This document shows positions 36,967 to 45,058 of a DNA stretch of 64,000 nt, in pieces. The stretch's first letter is position 1, and the number at the start of each line of letters is the position of its first letter. This DNA is from Anaerolineae bacterium. Lineage in GTDB: Bacteria > Chloroflexota > Anaerolineae > Caldilineales > Caldilineaceae. Under the pieces are notes generated by a model, which did not search any database, had not been told where the DNA came from, and saw nothing but the letters and a program-made list of their open reading frames with translations. The translations under genes and the position numbers were made by a program. Location: NCBI GenBank assembly GCA_030432295.1, contig JAUIHI010000003.1:1-64000 (forward strand). The letters run 5' to 3'.

Positions 36967-38710
36967 TGGCCGTATCCTCCTGTGCCTGTTCTACTTCCCG
37001 GTGATACATCTCCGCGTAGAAGCCGTTGAGCTGCAGCAACTCTTCGTGGCTGCCCCGCTCGACAATCTGGCCGTGGTCCAGCACAATAATGTGATCCGCG
37101 TCGACGACTGTGGCGATGCGTTGGGTGACAATAATACGGCTGCGCTTGCCCTCGACCTCGCGCAGTTCTTGCAGAATTTCGGCTGCGGTCTTCATATCCA
37201 CACTGGCCAGGGCGTCGTCCAGCAGCAACACCCGCGGGTCGCGCACCAGCGCGCGGGCAATGGCCGTGCGTTGGCGTTGGCCGCCAGAGAGGGTCGCGCC
37301 CCGTTCGCCCACAATGCTGTCCAGCCCCTGGGGAAGCTGGGCCATATCTTTGGAGAGCCGGGCCTGATCCATCGCCTGGAAGATGCGGGGGTCGGGCACA
37401 TACGGGATGCCCAGGGCGATGTTATTGCGCAGGGGCATACTGAAAAGCAGGGATTCCTGGGGGACATAGACGACAGTATTGCGCAGGTTGGCCAGTTTGA
37501 TCTCCCGCAAGTCGTAGCCGTCGATGGTAATGCGCCCTTCGGTGGGGTCGTAGATGCGCCCCAGCAGGCTGATCAGCATCGATTTGCCCGAGCCGGTCGG
37601 CCCGACGATGCCCAGCGTCGTGCCCGGCGGGATGTCCAGATCGATGTTACGCAGTGCCCAGCGCTCCTGATCTGCGGCCCAGACACCCACCCCTTCCAGC
37701 CGGATGTGACCGGCCAGTTTGACATTCGGCGCGTGCTCCGGGTCGGTCACCTTCGGCCAGCGTTCCAACACTTCGCCGATGCGCACCGCGGCCGCGCTGC
37801 CCTGTTGCAGACGTTCGTAGGCGCCGGTGATCTGCTGTGCGCCGTTGTTGAGCAGCCCCAGGTAGACGATAAATTGGACGTACTGACCAATCGTCAGTTC
37901 ACCGCCGATAATACTCATCCCGCCCACAAAGACGACGACCGTAGCTGCGATGCGTACCACCAGACTGGGCAGGGGCGAAATGGCGCCGCTCTCCAGCACA
38001 AAGCGCAGATTCCGGTTCACATATTCCTCGTTGGCGGCCCGGAACGTACGCGCCACAGCACCGCCTTGGGCATAGGCACTGAGCATCCGGGCTGCGTTCA
38101 GATTCTCCTGGGCAAAGGCGGCCAGTTTGGCTATCTCCTGCTGCACGAGAATAAAAGAAGCACGTAGCCTTCGGCCCAGGCGCACCTGCACGGCAATGCT
38201 GAAGGCCAGCATCACCACCACCATCACAGCCAGCCGGGGGCTGGTGAGCGCCATCAACCCCGCGCCGACCAGCAGGAGAAAGAGGGCGTGGACGAACATC
38301 TGAAAGCCCGCGCTGTAGAAACGCCAGATGTAATTGAAGTCGCTGGTGCTGCGCGAGAGGAGATCGCCCGTGCCGTAACGCTGACGGGTCTCCCGGTCGA
38401 AGAGGAGCAGCCGCTGGAAGAGGTCCTGGCTCATCTGATAGGAGATGCCCGCGGCAATCGTGCCGGTGAGCATCCGTAGCAGATAGCGAAAGAGTGCGAC
38501 GATGCTGGCCAGAAGCATCAGACCAATCGCATACCAGGCCAACTCGCTGGGCAACGCGCCCCGGTTGAGCGCGTCGACTGCCCAGCCCAGCAGGGTGGGG
38601 CTGAAGGCACTGGCCCCCGCGCCGATGAACGCGTAGAGCGTGCCAATCGCCAGCGCCCGGTAGTAGGGCCGTTGGTAGGGGAAAAGGATTTGGAGTCCGC
38701 TTTTTTGCAT
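36953..38710 (-). CDS. ABC exporter half-transporter, degenerate-site subunit (second pair)
   Basis: A 585-residue partner of 35149-36966, encoded first in the operon. Walker A GPTGSGKSM is near 369-377 and the signature is a good LSGGQ. Walker B reads VLLLDD with Asp in place of the catalytic Glu (about 498). The switch His is Gln (IVTQRIA, about 530). Both changes should abolish hydrolysis at its own site, so it must work as a heterodimer. The same split of features appears in the pair at 2260-6068, though this one is more degenerate. AAAGG lies upstream of ATG 38710. Confidence 0.93.
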   Translation of the reverse strand: MQKSGLQILFPYQRPYYRALAIGTLYAFIGAGASAFSPTLLGWAVDALNRGALPSELAWYAIGLMLLASIVALFRYLLRMLTGTIAAGISYQMSQDLFQRLLLFDRETRQRYGTGDLLSRSTSDFNYIWRFYSAGFQMFVHALFLLLVGAGLMALTSPRLAVMVVVMLAFSIAVQVRLGRRLRASFILVQQEIAKLAAFAQENLNAARMLSAYAQGGAVARTFRAANEEYVNRNLRFVLESGAISPLPSLVVRIAATVVVFVGGMSIIGGELTIGQYVQFIVYLGLLNNGAQQITGAYERLQQGSAAAVRIGEVLERWPKVTDPEHAPNVKLAGHIRLEGVGVWAADQERWALRNIDLDIPPGTTLGIVGPTGSGKSMLISLLGRIYDPTEGRITIDGYDLREIKLANLRNTVVYVPQESLLFSMPLRNNIALGIPYVPDPRIFQAMDQARLSKDMAQLPQGLDSIVGERGATLSGGQRQRTAIARALVRDPRVLLLDDALASVDMKTAAEILQELREVEGKRSRIIVTQRIATVVDADHIIVLDHGQIVERGSHEELLQLNGFYAEMYHREVEQAQEDTANGAA

Positions 38711-38966
38711 TAGGGGGCCTTTGCTGTGGAAGGGACGGGAAATGGCATATCGCGAAAATAGAACGCGGACGACGCGGATTGGGCCGATTGGTGCGGATAA
38801 AAATCTGCCTTTTTCTGAGTCTTCTGCGTTCCTGTTTTCATTTTCCGTATGTACGGGTCAAACCTTTCCATTGTAGCGGATGTGGGCAAAATGGGCAAGA
38901 ATGCAGAATTTCCTTCTAAACCGGTATAGATTCTTGCCCCCGCCTTACCCCGCGCACTGGTGCAGG

Positions 38967-38995
38967 TTGGGGTGGGGGCTGACCCGTGCTACAAT
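38967..38995 (+). promoter_or_regulatory. Candidate promoter of the NB-ARC/TPR gene
   Basis: TTGGGG (38967-38972), a 17-bp spacer and TACAAT (38990-38995), 138 bp before ATG 39133. The -10 context cgtgctacaat is identical to that before the caspase-TIR gene (54865-54875). Confidence 0.5.
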
Positions 38996-39031
38996 TCGTT
39001 GGTTTGGGAAGCAGAGCCTGACGCGTGACCG

Positions 39032-39095
39032 CCTTCCGGGAAGCGGCCACGAAATGTAGGGAATCCGGTAGTGGTTATGGCCGCTTCCCGGAAGG
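39032..39095 (+). promoter_or_regulatory. Perfect 18-bp stem-loop in the NB-ARC gene leader
   Basis: ccttccgggaagcggcca (39032-39049) pairs exactly with tggccgcttcccggaagg (39078-39095) around a 28-nt loop. It lies between the predicted transcription start and ATG 39133, 37 nt before the start codon. It could be a leader regulatory hairpin or a protein-binding palindrome. Confidence 0.5.
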
Positions 39096-39132
39096 ACCCA
39101 CCCACCCATTCCCAGCCAGGGGAAATCACCCA

Positions 39133-41424
39133 ATGACCAAAGAAACCAAAACCGACGGTGGCGCATACGTCGAGCGCGATGTGAATATCAGCGGTGGCGG
39201 GGATTTTGTGGGGAGGGACAAGAATGTCCACATCCACCCACCCCAACCCTACCGGCCACCCCTGCAACGCCCGGCCCGCGCCGACCACTTCCAGGACCGC
39301 AGAGCCGAGCTGGCCCAACTTCTGGCCGACCTCCAGCCCGGCGCGGTCATCACTGTGAGCGGACCGGGCGGGATGGGCAAGAGCGCGCTGGCCGCCGAAG
39401 CCGTCTGGCATCTGACCCCAGGCGAGCAGCCAGCGGATCAGCCCGGAGACCAGCCCGGAGACCAGCCGCCCACCCGCTTTCCCGACGGCATCTTCTTCCA
39501 CTCCTTCTACAACCAGCCCGCGGTGGACGCTGCCTGCGCGCAGATCGCCCGTTCCTTTGGCCTGGAAGCGGCAGGCAGCCCCCGGGAAAATGCCCGGCGT
39601 GCCCTGGCCGGACGCCGGGCACTGCTCATTCTGGACGGGGCGGAAGACGCGGACGACCTGGCCGGGCTGCTCGACCTGCGCGACGGCTGCGGGGTACTCA
39701 TCACCAGCCGGGACCGGCGCATCCACGCGGGCCGCCGCGCGGACCTGCCGCCCCTGCCCCCGGCGGATGCGGTCGCCCTGATCCGGGCCTGGGCCGGGGA
39801 GGCTGACCGGAGCCAAGCGGCAGCCGACCCGGCTATGGCCGACCCGACTGTGGCCGAAATTGCCGAACTGGTCGGCCACCTGCCGATGGCCCTGCGTCTG
39901 GTGGGCAGCTATCTGGACGAGAGCGCCGAGACCCCGACGGACTATCTGGCCTGGCTGGGTCGCTCGCCCCTGGCCGCGCTGGACAGGGGCCAGCGTCGGA
40001 TGCGCAGCGCGGAGATTCTGCTCGCACGCACAGTCGCCCGGTTGAGCGACGACGAACGCGACCTGCTGGCCGTGGCCGGTCTGCTCGCCTTTGCGCCGGT
40101 GGATGCGGGCATTATCGCCCACGCCCTGGAACGGGCATTGGACGACCTGCGCACGGCCTTTGCCCAACTAGTACGCTACAGTTTGCTGGTGCGGGATGGC
40201 GAGGGTCGTTACCAAACCGCCCACGCGCTGGTTCACACCTACGCCCGTCGCCGTCTGCGACCGCCGCGGGGAGCACTGGCCCGGCTGGCCGCCCACTACG
40301 ACCGTCTGGCCCGTGACCTGAGCGGCCAGGGGCTCGCCGGCTACTGGGCGCTGGATGGCCACCGGCCCCACCTGCTGGCTTTGATGGAGCGCTGCCACGA
40401 CGCCCAAGCCTGGAAAACCCTCTCTTCTCTGGTATGGGCTGTGAAGGATTATCTGGACATCCGGGGCTACACATCAGAGCGGGTCACCGTCCTGGGGTTG
40501 GGCGTCCTGGCCGCCCAGGGCCAGGGAGATCGGCGGGATGAGGGCGCGCACCTGGGCAATCTGGGCAATGCCTACCATTCCCTGGGGCAGGTGAAGGAGG
40601 CCATCGGGTACTATACACAGACACTGGAAATTCATAGGGAAATCGGCGACCGCCGGGGCGAGGGCAACGGCCTGGGCAATCTGGGCCTGGCCTACGCAGC
40701 CCTGGGGCAGGTGAAGGAGGCCATCGGGTACTACGAGGAGGCGCTGGTCATCAGCCGGGAAATCGGCGACCGCCGGGGCGAGGGCAACCGCCTGGGCAAT
40801 CTGGGCAATGCCTACGCAGCCCTGGGGCAGGTGAGCGAGGCCATCGGGTACTACGAGGAGGCGCTGGTCATCAGCCGGGAAATCGGTGACCACCGAGGCG
40901 AGGGCAACGGCCTGGGCAATCTGGGCCTGGCCTACGCAGACCTGGGGCAGGTGAGCGAGGCCATCGGGTACTACGAGGAGGCGCTGGTCATCAGCCGGGA
41001 AATCGGCGACCGCCGGGGCGAGGGCAACTATCTGGGCAGTCTGGGCATCGCTTACAAGAATCTCGGGCAGGTGAGCGAGGCCATCGGGTACTACGAGGAG
41101 GCGCTGGTCATCAGCCGGGAAATCGGCTACCGCCGGGGCGAGGGCGCGCACCTGGGCAATCTGGGCATTGCCTACTATTCCCTGGGGCAGGTGAGCGAGG
41201 CCATCGGCTACCACGAGGAGGCGCTGGTCATCAGCCGGGAAATCGGCGACCGCCGGGGCGAGGGCAACCGCCTGGGCAATCTGGGCCTGGCCTACAAGCA
41301 ACTGGGCGAACCAGAGAGAGCCAAAGCGCTCTGGCAGCAGGCTTTGGCCATCTACGAAGAGATACTGTCTCCCACCGCCGCAACTGTGCGCGGCTGGCTG
41401 GCCGAACTGGACGCTTCGCCGTAG
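39133..41424 (+). CDS. STAND ATPase with NB-ARC domain and C-terminal TPR array
   Basis: A 763-residue NLR-like protein. The N-terminal segment YVERDVNISGGGDFVGRDKN (12-31) is a short glycine-rich motif common before STAND domains and may couple to an effector. The NB-ARC core has Walker A GPGGMGKS (77-84), Walker B LLILDGAED, sensor TSRDRR (191-196) and a GLPLA-like HLPMALRL (249-256). A helical region to about 460 leads to about seven TPR units of 40 residues (GQVSEAIGYYEEALVISREI). Bacterial proteins of this type detect phage or stress ligands and oligomerise; no effector domain is fused or adjacent here. ATG 39133 is preceded by AGGGGAAAT; upstream in-frame codons fall in the leader hairpin. 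Confidence 0.88.
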   Translation: MTKETKTDGGAYVERDVNISGGGDFVGRDKNVHIHPPQPYRPPLQRPARADHFQDRRAELAQLLADLQPGAVITVSGPGGMGKSALAAEAVWHLTPGEQPADQPGDQPGDQPPTRFPDGIFFHSFYNQPAVDAACAQIARSFGLEAAGSPRENARRALAGRRALLILDGAEDADDLAGLLDLRDGCGVLITSRDRRIHAGRRADLPPLPPADAVALIRAWAGEADRSQAAADPAMADPTVAEIAELVGHLPMALRLVGSYLDESAETPTDYLAWLGRSPLAALDRGQRRMRSAEILLARTVARLSDDERDLLAVAGLLAFAPVDAGIIAHALERALDDLRTAFAQLVRYSLLVRDGEGRYQTAHALVHTYARRRLRPPRGALARLAAHYDRLARDLSGQGLAGYWALDGHRPHLLALMERCHDAQAWKTLSSLVWAVKDYLDIRGYTSERVTVLGLGVLAAQGQGDRRDEGAHLGNLGNAYHSLGQVKEAIGYYTQTLEIHREIGDRRGEGNGLGNLGLAYAALGQVKEAIGYYEEALVISREIGDRRGEGNRLGNLGNAYAALGQVSEAIGYYEEALVISREIGDHRGEGNGLGNLGLAYADLGQVSEAIGYYEEALVISREIGDRRGEGNYLGSLGIAYKNLGQVSEAIGYYEEALVISREIGYRRGEGAHLGNLGIAYYSLGQVSEAIGYHEEALVISREIGDRRGEGNRLGNLGLAYKQLGEPERAKALWQQALAIYEEILSPTAATVRGWLAELDASP
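40535..41300 (+). repeat. Near-identical 120-bp coding repeats (TPR array)
   Basis: About six consecutive 120-bp units share long identical stretches such as ctggtcatcagccgggaaat and gaggccatcgggtactacga. They differ mainly at a few codons of the exposed TPR face. The 120-bp period equals that of the array at 2-660, with a different consensus. Confidence 0.85.
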
Positions 41425-41463
41425 GCTGCCAGGGAATGAGCGTTTTTCCTGCAAAGGGTGCTG

Positions 41464-41578
41464 GTCAGGAAGATTTTGAACTTTAACGCAGAGGCGCAGA
41501 GGCGGGGAGGCGCAGAGAACAGCTTTGCGTCTCTGCTCCTTTGCGCCATTGCGTTGAAAATTCCACCATCTTCTTGAC
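41464..41578. mobile_element. AACGCAAAG palindromic element, copy 2, with GTCAGGAAGAT ends
   Basis: The ends gtcaggaagat and atcttcttgac are complementary with one mismatch. The core aacgcagaggcgcagag (from 41485) pairs with ctttgcgccattgcgtt (to 41555). Confidence 0.6.
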
Positions 41579-41592
41579 TACTACAATTTCTT

Positions 41593-41689
41593 AACGCAAA
41601 GATGCAAAGACGCAAGGGCGCAAGGGCGCAGAGGAGAACCCATAAATCTTTGCATCTCTGCCGCTCAGCGCCCTTTGCATCTTTGCGTT
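41593..41689. mobile_element. AACGCAAAG palindromic element, copy 3
   Basis: aacgcaaagatgcaaag at the left pairs with ctttgcatctttgcgtt at the right (17 bp, perfect). The interior is gcaagggcgcaagggcgcag and its partner. Confidence 0.65.
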
Positions 41690-41744
41690 GAAAATTTCAC
41701 CATCAGCCTGCTCACTACAACTTTCTCAATGAAAGCAGAACCGC

Positions 41745-42359
41745 GTGACACTTATCCTTCAGCTTTGGGGCGGCACTTTTTATCTGGCCAACAAAATTCT
41801 CTTTTCTCTCGCCGAAGGCAGGCCGGAAGGGCGCAAGCGGCTTTTACGGATGGCGGGCTGGGCCTTTTACATTCTGGGCGTGCCGCCCTGGGTGATGATT
41901 CTGATGGCAGAGCGGAACTGGATTGCCGCTTCGATCGAGGCCGGTGGGGTCCCCGCGATGCTCTTTGGGCTGTATACGGTCTACAGGGGCAGCCAGGGCT
42001 ACAACCGACGCTTCAACGCCATCGCCGGGTTTTTCACCTACGGCTCCCTCGTCCTCGGCGTGGGCTACAGTCTCTACGAGCAGAGCGGCATCAACACACT
42101 ATCCCAGATTCTGGAGCTGGGCGTGATGGTCGGCTTTCTGGTGGGTGGCTATCTGCTGGCACGGCGCAACCCAAGCGGCTGGCTCTTTTTTATGCTGATG
42201 AACAGCAGTATGGCCGGGCTGATGTTCCTGCAGGACAAGCCGATCCTTTCGGTGCAACAGTTGCTCTCTCTCGGCTTCGTCATCTACGGATATATTGTCG
42301 CCATCCGCACCCGCGGGGAAGCTGAAACGCAAGATAGCGGGCCGATGCCTGCCCTGTAG
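41745..42359 (+). CDS. Multi-pass membrane protein, PnuC-like (possible nicotinamide riboside-type transporter)
   Basis: A 204-residue protein with about six or seven hydrophobic helices. The C-terminal half (LELGVMVGFLVGGYLLARR, SGWLFFMLMNSSMAGLMF, QLLSLGFVIYGYIVAIRTR) resembles PnuC vitamin transporters, including the gap between two aromatic-rich helices. The N-terminal FYLANKILFSLAEGR is unusual. The start is GTG 41745; an ATG at 41729 is in another frame. No clear ribosome site. The next gene (42388) encodes another membrane protein on the same strand. Assignment to PnuC is by pattern only. Confidence 0.55.
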   Translation: MTLILQLWGGTFYLANKILFSLAEGRPEGRKRLLRMAGWAFYILGVPPWVMILMAERNWIAASIEAGGVPAMLFGLYTVYRGSQGYNRRFNAIAGFFTYGSLVLGVGYSLYEQSGINTLSQILELGVMVGFLVGGYLLARRNPSGWLFFMLMNSSMAGLMFLQDKPILSVQQLLSLGFVIYGYIVAIRTRGEAETQDSGPMPAL

Positions 42360-42387
42360 TTTTTCCTTCCATCCATACGAGGTTTCT

Positions 42388-43215
42388 GTGTCTATCACTT
42401 CTCTCCCTCTCCCTCAATTGTTACAAGCGCTGGCCCTGGCGCTGATCGTTTCTTCCCTGGGCTTTCGCCGGGTCGTCTATTTCGTCAGCATCGGCTATGC
42501 CTTCTCGATTTCCGGGATGGCCCTCCTTTTCCTCGTCCTGCTTCGCCACAACCTGACCTGGGTTTCGTTCTTGCATAGCGGACTGCTCTTTGTGTGGGGG
42601 GTGCGTCTGGGGGTCTTTCTGGTGCAGCGAGAGTTGCAGCCCGCCTATCGCAGTGAGCTGGTGGGGGTGGCGGAACGCAGCGCGCACATCACCGGCTGGC
42701 GGAAGATTCTGATTTGGCTGGGGGTCTCTCTGCTCTATGTGGCGATGTTTGCGCCCGCCCTCTTCACACTGGCCGAGACCGGCGGTCTGCCCGGCGGCGC
42801 TGGGCTGGGGGTGCAGATTTTCGGTCTGCTGGTGATGGCCGCTGGATTGGGATTGGAGGCCCTGGCCGATAAGCAGAAGTCGGATTTCAAAGCTCTGTCG
42901 CCCAAGCGATTCTGTGATGTGGGGACCTATCGATACGTGCGTTGCCCCAACTATCTGGGCGAAATTCTCTTTTGGGTGGGCACGTGGGTGGTGGGGATAC
43001 CCGTCTATTACACGTGGCTGCACTGGGTGATTGGGCTGGTGGGTCTGGTCTGTGTGGTGCTGATTATGCTGGGATCGACCAAACGGCTGGAAGAGAAGCA
43101 GGACGAGCGGTACGGCGGGCGAGCCGACTACCAGACGTACATTCGCACGGTTCCCGTACTCTTTCCCTTTGTGCCTGTCTACACGCTCAAGAATATCCGC
43201 GTCTATCTGGAGTGA
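42388..43215 (+). CDS. DUF1295-family membrane protein (steroid 5-alpha-reductase-like)
   Basis: A 275-residue membrane protein with six or seven helices. The C-terminal signature VGTYRYVRCPNYLGEILFW followed by TWVVG is typical of DUF1295/steroid reductase and isoprenylcysteine methyltransferase-like proteins, where it binds a nucleotide cofactor. The conserved E-K-Q-DERYGGRADYQTY segment near the end supports this. Substrate unknown, probably a lipid or isoprenoid. The start is GTG 42388 with GAGG 5 nt upstream. It is followed after 3 bp by a methyltransferase gene, suggesting a shared transcript. Confidence 0.8.
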   Translation: MSITSLPLPQLLQALALALIVSSLGFRRVVYFVSIGYAFSISGMALLFLVLLRHNLTWVSFLHSGLLFVWGVRLGVFLVQRELQPAYRSELVGVAERSAHITGWRKILIWLGVSLLYVAMFAPALFTLAETGGLPGGAGLGVQIFGLLVMAAGLGLEALADKQKSDFKALSPKRFCDVGTYRYVRCPNYLGEILFWVGTWVVGIPVYYTWLHWVIGLVGLVCVVLIMLGSTKRLEEKQDERYGGRADYQTYIRTVPVLFPFVPVYTLKNIRVYLE

Positions 43216-43218
43216 GCG

Positions 43219-43983
43219 ATGAATCGCAACCGTGCGGAACTGCTGACCGAATGGCAACGGGAAGAGCGTCAGCCCTTCGCCGGCTGGGACTTCTCCTATC
43301 TGGCCGGGCGAATGCTGGAAGACCCCCTGCCCTGGGATTATATCCAGCGGGCCTGCGCGCTGCTGGACGGTGCGGCTTCTGTGCTGGATATGGACACGGG
43401 CGGCGGCGAGCGGCTGTTGGAGATGCGTGCCCACTGGCCGGATCGGGTGGTGGCGACGGAGGAATGGCCGCCCAATCTGGCCCTGGCGACCGAACGGCTG
43501 ACACCTCTGGGCGTGGAGGTGCGGGATGTGCGCATCACCGACGAAGACCCGCTGCCTTTTGCCGACGGCGAATTTGAACTGGTGCTCAACCGCCATTCGG
43601 CCTTCAATGCGGCAGAGATTGCGCGCATCCTCACACCCGGCGGCAGATTTCTCACCCAGCAGGTCCACGGGATGTGGACCCACGACCTGATGGCCTATTT
43701 CGGCGCAAAACCCCAGTGGCCCAACGCCACGCCGGAGCGGTACGTGCCCCGTCTGCGTGACGCTGGTCTGGAGATTGTGGATATGCAGGAGTGGCAGGGA
43801 AAACTGCGCTTTACGGATGTGGGGGCGATTGTCTACTATCTGAAGTGTGTGCCCTGGGAAGTGCCGGATTTTTCCGTGGCGACCCACCAGGCCGGGCTGT
43901 TTGCACTGCAGGAACGGCTGGACGAGACGGGCGATCTCTCCTTCTTCGCCAGCTACTATACGATTGAAGCACTCAAGCCGTAA
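43219..43983 (+). CDS. SAM-dependent class I methyltransferase
   Basis: A 254-residue soluble protein. SAM motif I appears as VLDMDTGGGERLLEM, an acidic residue follows on strand two (ATEEWPPN), and the mid motif DEDPLPFADGEFELVLNRHSAF matches the Methyltransf_11 group. TPGGRFLTQQVHG is the typical post-catalytic loop. Target unknown. Its ATG is 3 bp after the stop of the DUF1295 gene and the two are probably co-transcribed. Confidence 0.85.
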   Translation: MNRNRAELLTEWQREERQPFAGWDFSYLAGRMLEDPLPWDYIQRACALLDGAASVLDMDTGGGERLLEMRAHWPDRVVATEEWPPNLALATERLTPLGVEVRDVRITDEDPLPFADGEFELVLNRHSAFNAAEIARILTPGGRFLTQQVHGMWTHDLMAYFGAKPQWPNATPERYVPRLRDAGLEIVDMQEWQGKLRFTDVGAIVYYLKCVPWEVPDFSVATHQAGLFALQERLDETGDLSFFASYYTIEALKP

Positions 43984-43988
43984 GGGGG

Positions 43989-44076
43989 AATAGAACGCGG
44001 ATGACGCGGAAACTGCAGATTTACACGGATTTTTATCCGCGTCTATCAGCCCAATCCGCGTCATCCGCGTTCTATT
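43989..44076. terminator. Perfect 22-bp stem between convergent genes
   Basis: The arms at 43989-44010 and 44055-44076 (aatagaacgcggatgacgcg.. and exact complement) enclose 44 nt with secondary pairing. It sits between the methyltransferase and tlyA stops. The same gaacgcggatgacgcgg motif appears degenerately near 38760. Confidence 0.55.
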
Positions 44077-44083
44077 CTGCTGT

Positions 44084-44893
44084 TCACTTTCTACGCAGTG
44101 TCTCCGCCGATGCCAGCACATCCGCCACCGCCTGTTCCCAGGCCAGGGGCGGGCGCTCGTTTTTGTCCAGCCAGATGAGGAATTCGACGTTGCCCGCGGG
44201 TCCCGGCGCGGGGGAGACGGTCAACCCGGCCACCCATACGCCCAGGGCGTGGGCCAGTTCGCTGATCTCGTCCAGCACCCGGCGGTGGACTGCCCGATCC
44301 CGCACGACGCCCCCTTTGCCCACGTCCTCCGGGCCAGCCTCGAACTGGGGTTTGATGAGCGCGACCACCTGACCGGCAGGGGTGAGCAGGCGTAACGTCG
44401 GGGGCAACACCAGTTCCAGCCCGATGAAACTGGCGTCGATGACGGCCAAATCAGCCAGAACGTCGTCGGGCAGGCTTTCCAAATAGCGGATATTCGTCCG
44501 CTCAATAGTGACCACCCGTTCATCCGAGCGCAGCTTCCAGGCCAACTGGCCGTAGCCCACATCCACTGCATAGACTTTGGCTGCGCCCCGCTGCAACAGA
44601 CAATCGGTGAAGCCGCCGGTGCTGGCCCCCACATCCACAGCAGTCAGGCCGGTGGGGTCGATGGCAAAGGCGTCCAGGGCCGCTTCCAGCTTCAGCCCGC
44701 CCCGGCTGACGAAGCGGGGGGGGGTGCGCACCCGCAGGTTGGCCTCCAACGGGACGAGCCGCCCGGCTTTGTCCGCCACCTGCTCGTCGATGAAGACTTC
44801 GCCCGCCATAATCAGTCGGCGGGCCTGCTCCCGGCTATCGACGAGCTCCCGCTCCACCAGCAGCAGGTCGAGCCGTTGTTTGTTCTTGGCCAT
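44084..44893 (-). CDS. tlyA: TlyA-family rRNA 2'-O-methyltransferase (S4 plus FtsJ-like domain)
   Basis: A 269-residue protein. The first 60 residues form an S4 RNA-binding domain ([22 protein letters not shown]). The remainder is a FtsJ/RrmJ-like methyltransferase with SAM motif [16 protein letters not shown] and catalytic K-D-K-E positions recognisable in [26 protein letters not shown] and NVEFL. TlyA methylates ribose in 16S and 23S rRNA, in some species affecting capreomycin sensitivity. Older annotation as hemolysin reflects the name only. The length is typical. Confidence 0.93.
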   Translation of the reverse strand: MAKNKQRLDLLLVERELVDSREQARRLIMAGEVFIDEQVADKAGRLVPLEANLRVRTPPRFVSRGGLKLEAALDAFAIDPTGLTAVDVGASTGGFTDCLLQRGAAKVYAVDVGYGQLAWKLRSDERVVTIERTNIRYLESLPDDVLADLAVIDASFIGLELVLPPTLRLLTPAGQVVALIKPQFEAGPEDVGKGGVVRDRAVHRRVLDEISELAHALGVWVAGLTVSPAPGPAGNVEFLIWLDKNERPPLAWEQAVADVLASAETLRRK

Positions 44894-44907
44894 TGTTGGT
44901 TCCCGTA

Positions 44908-44966
44908 AGGCGGACTGTCAGTCCGCCTGGTATTGGTCTCTGTTTGGGCGGATTGCCAATCCGCCC
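44908..44966. repeat. Two adjacent GGCGGAnT hairpins
   Basis: aggcggactgtcagtccgcct (44908-44928) and gggcggattgccaatccgccc (44946-44966) are each perfect inverted repeats with 1-3 nt loops. They lie between divergent tlyA and the UbiA gene. The pair resembles common REP-like GC hairpins. Confidence 0.65.
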
Positions 44967-45058
44967 TACAATCTTTGGCAGTCCGACAGTTGCTACAGTA
45001 TCATTGACTGGCCTCCCGCGCAAAGACGGGGCGGCTCAACCAACCAACGAATCAACCA

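Larger units (their letters stand above)
38711..39132. other. 422-bp divergent region with palindrome, promoter and 5' leader stem
   Basis: It lies between the ABC operon and the NB-ARC gene. It contains a degenerate inverted element around 38757-38850 (tagaacgcggacgacgcgg..cttctgcgttcctg), related in sequence to the stem at 43989-44076. A promoter at 38967-38995 and a leader stem at 39032-39095 are listed separately. No gene is seen. Confidence 0.6.
41425..41744. other. 320-bp intergenic region filled by two palindromic elements
   Basis: Two AACGCAAAG-type elements lie in tandem (41464-41578 and 41593-41689). Nothing gene-like is seen. Confidence 0.6.

Noticed and set aside
42421-44121. A 566-codon open frame on the minus strand
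   Set aside because: It is antisense to the DUF1295 and methyltransferase genes, whose products have clear motifs. Long antisense frames are expected in GC-rich DNA.
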